NCBI GenBank assembly: GCA_001803235.1
Contig: MHBL01000299.1
Span: 1 to 45,637 of the forward strand
Reading direction: 5' to 3'
DNA from: Lentisphaerae bacterium RIFOXYA12_64_32
GTDB lineage: Bacteria > Verrucomicrobiota > Lentisphaeria > Oligosphaerales > YB12-FULL-65-16
Length of the DNA: 45,637 nucleotides
Shown here one piece after another: positions 43,874 to 45,637 of this stretch (position 1 is its first letter; every line of letters starts with the position of its first letter). The translations under genes and the position numbers were made by a program. The notes beneath the pieces were generated by a model that was not told the origin of the DNA, ran no database searches, and worked only from the letters and a program-made list of their open reading frames with translations.

Positions 43874-44462
43874 GCCAGCACCTCAGTATTGCGGGATGGG
43901 TGTCGGGGTGTCGGGGGGCGGGGGGCCATACCTATCAAGCTAACGATGGCGATGCCTGTCGCTACCGTGTCGACGCTCTGAGGAAGTCGTGCATGGCTCC
44001 AGCCTTGCAGTCCCCGCGCAGGGCGACAACCCCGACGCGGATCATGAGCGGTACAGCAAGGCTGGAGCCATGCTGCTACGTTGCGGGGCACGGGCAAGCC
44101 ATTGCCGTTAGCTTGATAGCTATGGGGCGGGGGGCGGGGGGACGCCTGGCTCGCGGCAGACCGCCACGCCACGGAAGGCAGCCCGCGAGACGCGGGCGCT
44201 CCAAGGAGACAGGAAGTCCCCGCGGTACCGTTCGGCTGCCCACATTCACGTTCCATCATTGCCTCCGCCACCATCCACGGCCACAGTCCATCGTCCTGCC
44301 AGACACCGCGCTCCCACAGTCTTCCTCCGCTGCCCCTCCCCGCAACGCGGGGCCGGGCAGCGTACGTCTTCGCGGTCGGGAATCGGCGGGGCGCAAGGGG
44401 AGTCAATGACGCCCCTTGGCGGGGGTGCGGGGGCAGAGCCCCCGCCGTCGCCGCCCCTCACC
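43874..44462. other. 589-bp spacer made of palindromic elements
   Basis: A G-run tract with GGTGTCGGGG (43890-43925), a nested inverted-repeat element (43926-44125), another GGCGGGGGG tract, an inverted copy of the GGAGCGCCCGCG repeat near 44183-44206, and a final GC-rich stretch (44379-44453) resembling the reverse of 14491-14533. No gene is supported. Confidence 0.6.
43926..44125. repeat. Nested inverted-repeat element, about 200 bp
   Basis: Outer arms: CCATACCTATCAAGCTAACG with ATGGC (43926-43950) and the matching 44098-44125, one inserted stretch apart. Inner arms: GCATGGCTCCAGCCTTGC (43991-44008) and its perfect complement at 44056-44073. The inner arm also occurs alone at 14724-14741, and a piece of the right part (44084-44104) resembles 31662-31681. 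No coding capacity. Confidence 0.8.
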
Positions 44463-45524
44463 CTACGCCACACCGGGAGCGAACGGCACCGTCTCCAGAT
44501 CATGGTCCAGGCGTGCGCGCACGGCCAGGTCGAACCCGCTCGTCACGCCGTGCCGCAGGCTGTGGTACGCCAGGCCGGCGACCATGGCGGCGTTGTCCGT
44601 GCACAACCGCGGCGGTGCGATACGCAGCGGCAGCTCGAGTCCGGCGAACGCCGCTGCGAACTCCTGGCGCAACCGGCTGTTGCACGCCACGCCGCCGCAC
44701 ACCACCACCGTGCCGGCGCGGAACTCGCGTGATGCGTCCAGCGTTTTCGCAACCAGCACATCCACCACGGCCGCCTGGTAGCTTGCCACCAGGTCCGACA
44801 TCTCCGCGGCCGTAACAACCCGCCCCTTCACCGCGTACAGCAGCGCCGTCTTCACGCCACTGAAACTGAAATTGAACCGATCCTCCTCGCGCCGAGGGCG
44901 ACCGGTGCCGCCCATCAGCGGCCGCGGGAAATGGATCGCCACCGGGTTGCCCTGCTTGGCCAGCCGGTCAATGATCGGCCCGCCCGGGTAACCCAAGTCC
45001 AGGATCTTCGCCGCCTTGTCGAATGCTTCGCCCGCCGCGTCATCCAGCGTTGCGCCCAGGATCCTGGCCGCGCCGTTCGCCTCGATCAAGGCCAGTGCCG
45101 TGTGCCCGCCGGACACGACCAGCGCCAGCACCGGGAACCGCACCACCCCCAGGTCCGCATCCAAGAGCGCGCCGTAGATGTGCGCCAGAAAATGATTCAC
45201 TCCGACCAGCGCGCAACCCCGCGCCGCCGCCACACCCTTCGCGTACGACACACCCACCAGCAGGGATGGAACGAGTCCGGGGCAGTTCGTCACCGCCACC
45301 GCGTCGATGCTTTGCAGCGTGCAGTTACTCTCGCGCAGCGCGGTTTCGACCACCGGCTGAATGGCGCGCAGGTGCTCGCGTGCCGCCAGTTCCGGCACCA
45401 CGCCGCCGAAACCTGCATGCTGCGCAATCTGCGACGACACCACGCTGGCCAGCACCTCGCGCCCGTCGCGCACCACCGCTGCGGCCGTGTCGTCACAACT
45501 GGTTTCGATCCCGAGAACGACCAT
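44463..45524 (-). CDS. tsaD: tRNA N6-adenosine threonylcarbamoyltransferase
   Basis: 353 residues, usual length. VLGIETSCDDTAAAVV is the ASKHA opening, SSQIAQHAGFGGVVPELAAREH and VTNCPGLVPSLLVGVSYAKG are family signatures, NHFLAH holds the two metal-binding His, and VVSGGHTALALIE is the nucleotide-binding part. FSFSGVKTALLY and VCGGVACNSRLRQEF are the late motifs. It makes t6A at position 37 of ANN-decoding tRNAs with TsaB, TsaE and TsaC, none of which is in the window. No strong ribosome binding site precedes the ATG. Confidence 0.98.
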   Translation of the reverse strand: MVVLGIETSCDDTAAAVVRDGREVLASVVSSQIAQHAGFGGVVPELAAREHLRAIQPVVETALRESNCTLQSIDAVAVTNCPGLVPSLLVGVSYAKGVAAARGCALVGVNHFLAHIYGALLDADLGVVRFPVLALVVSGGHTALALIEANGAARILGATLDDAAGEAFDKAAKILDLGYPGGPIIDRLAKQGNPVAIHFPRPLMGGTGRPRREEDRFNFSFSGVKTALLYAVKGRVVTAAEMSDLVASYQAAVVDVLVAKTLDASREFRAGTVVVCGGVACNSRLRQEFAAAFAGLELPLRIAPPRLCTDNAAMVAGLAYHSLRHGVTSGFDLAVRARLDHDLETVPFAPGVA

Positions 45525-45637
45525 GCCATACCCTACAGTCCGGCACCGCGTCGGACAACCCGTGCCGCGCAGAGTCCGTAATGCGTCAGAACCCGTGAAA
45601 AAATCGTCAGTGGCCTGAACGTGGCCTTGTGGCCCGC
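45525..45637. other. Right-edge spacer
   Basis: GTCAGAACCCGTGAA at 45585-45599, followed by CGTCAGTG, is shared with 35906-35927. No other feature before the window ends. Confidence 0.45.

Noticed and set aside
43870..44406. 178-codon minus-strand frame across the 43.9-44.4 kb spacer
   Set aside because: It reads straight through nested palindromes and repeat ends, with no start signal or domain; repeats explain its openness.

Overview
The window is high-GC bacterial chromosome. Its gene content points to the PVC superphylum: Lentisphaerae/Kiritimatiellota-like, with Planctomycetes or Verrucomicrobia as alternatives. The evidence is a Hanks-type kinase with a DWG motif fused to a formylglycine-generating-enzyme (FGE)-like domain, a pseudopilin with an N-terminal FTLIELLVV segment and a C-terminal H-x9-DG motif, a type I sulfatase, several large secreted glycosidase-like proteins, and many dispersed palindromic repeats. 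The phylum is an inference. No rRNA, tRNA, CRISPR array, transposase or phage gene was seen.

Layout. 0.2-4.1 kb (minus): a 1294-residue kinase/LRR/FGE membrane protein. 4.5-14.5 kb (plus): a large lipoprotein with a DUF6259-like barrel, then a probable three-gene unit of a GH42-like secreted enzyme, a small exported protein and a pseudopilin. 14.8-17.0 kb: a uroporphyrinogen-decarboxylase-family protein divergent from an AraC regulator. 17.5-22.9 kb: an EF-hand membrane protein, and an Old Yellow Enzyme/GltD fusion flavoprotein. 23.1-26.3 kb (plus): gmd and fcl (GDP-L-fucose synthesis) and a DUF1638 protein. 26.6-31.5 kb (minus): a surface-polysaccharide group (integral membrane protein, GT2 glycosyltransferase, epimerase, methyltransferase) whose last three genes are joined by ATGA overlaps. 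31.8-35.8 kb: a GH43-like propeller protein converging on a sulfatase gene that is coupled by ATGA to a GIDE-LemA membrane protein. 36.4-43.9 kb: an XRE-cupin regulator, a PDZ protein, an HtrA-type lipoprotein protease, a dolichol-phosphate-mannose-synthase-like transferase, and two amidohydrolase-fold proteins, the second lacking every metal ligand. 44.5-45.5 kb: tsaD.

The genes fit a free-living degrader of sulfated or fucosylated glycans that also makes its own fucose-containing surface glycan: secreted glycosidase-like proteins, a sulfatase, cell-surface sensing (kinase, AraC, XRE-cupin), envelope quality control (HtrA/PDZ, LemA) and glycan assembly.

The most unusual signal is a set of dispersed palindromic and short tandem repeats that fill nearly every spacer and also lie in frame inside genes. 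One family (arms of about 25 bases around CCGCCTGAAGGCGG, giving PPEGGTT and VVPPSGG peptides) occurs twice in the kinase gene, once exactly between two leucine-rich repeats, and once as a half-site in the pseudopilin leader. A different perfect 21-base palindrome enlarges the kinase activation loop. A second family supplies the N-terminus of the small exported protein at 12.8 kb. This resembles in principle the protein-invading palindromic elements of Rickettsia, but the sequences are different. The 26.6-31.5 kb polysaccharide group shows none of these elements and looks less GC-rich, so it may be a later acquisition.
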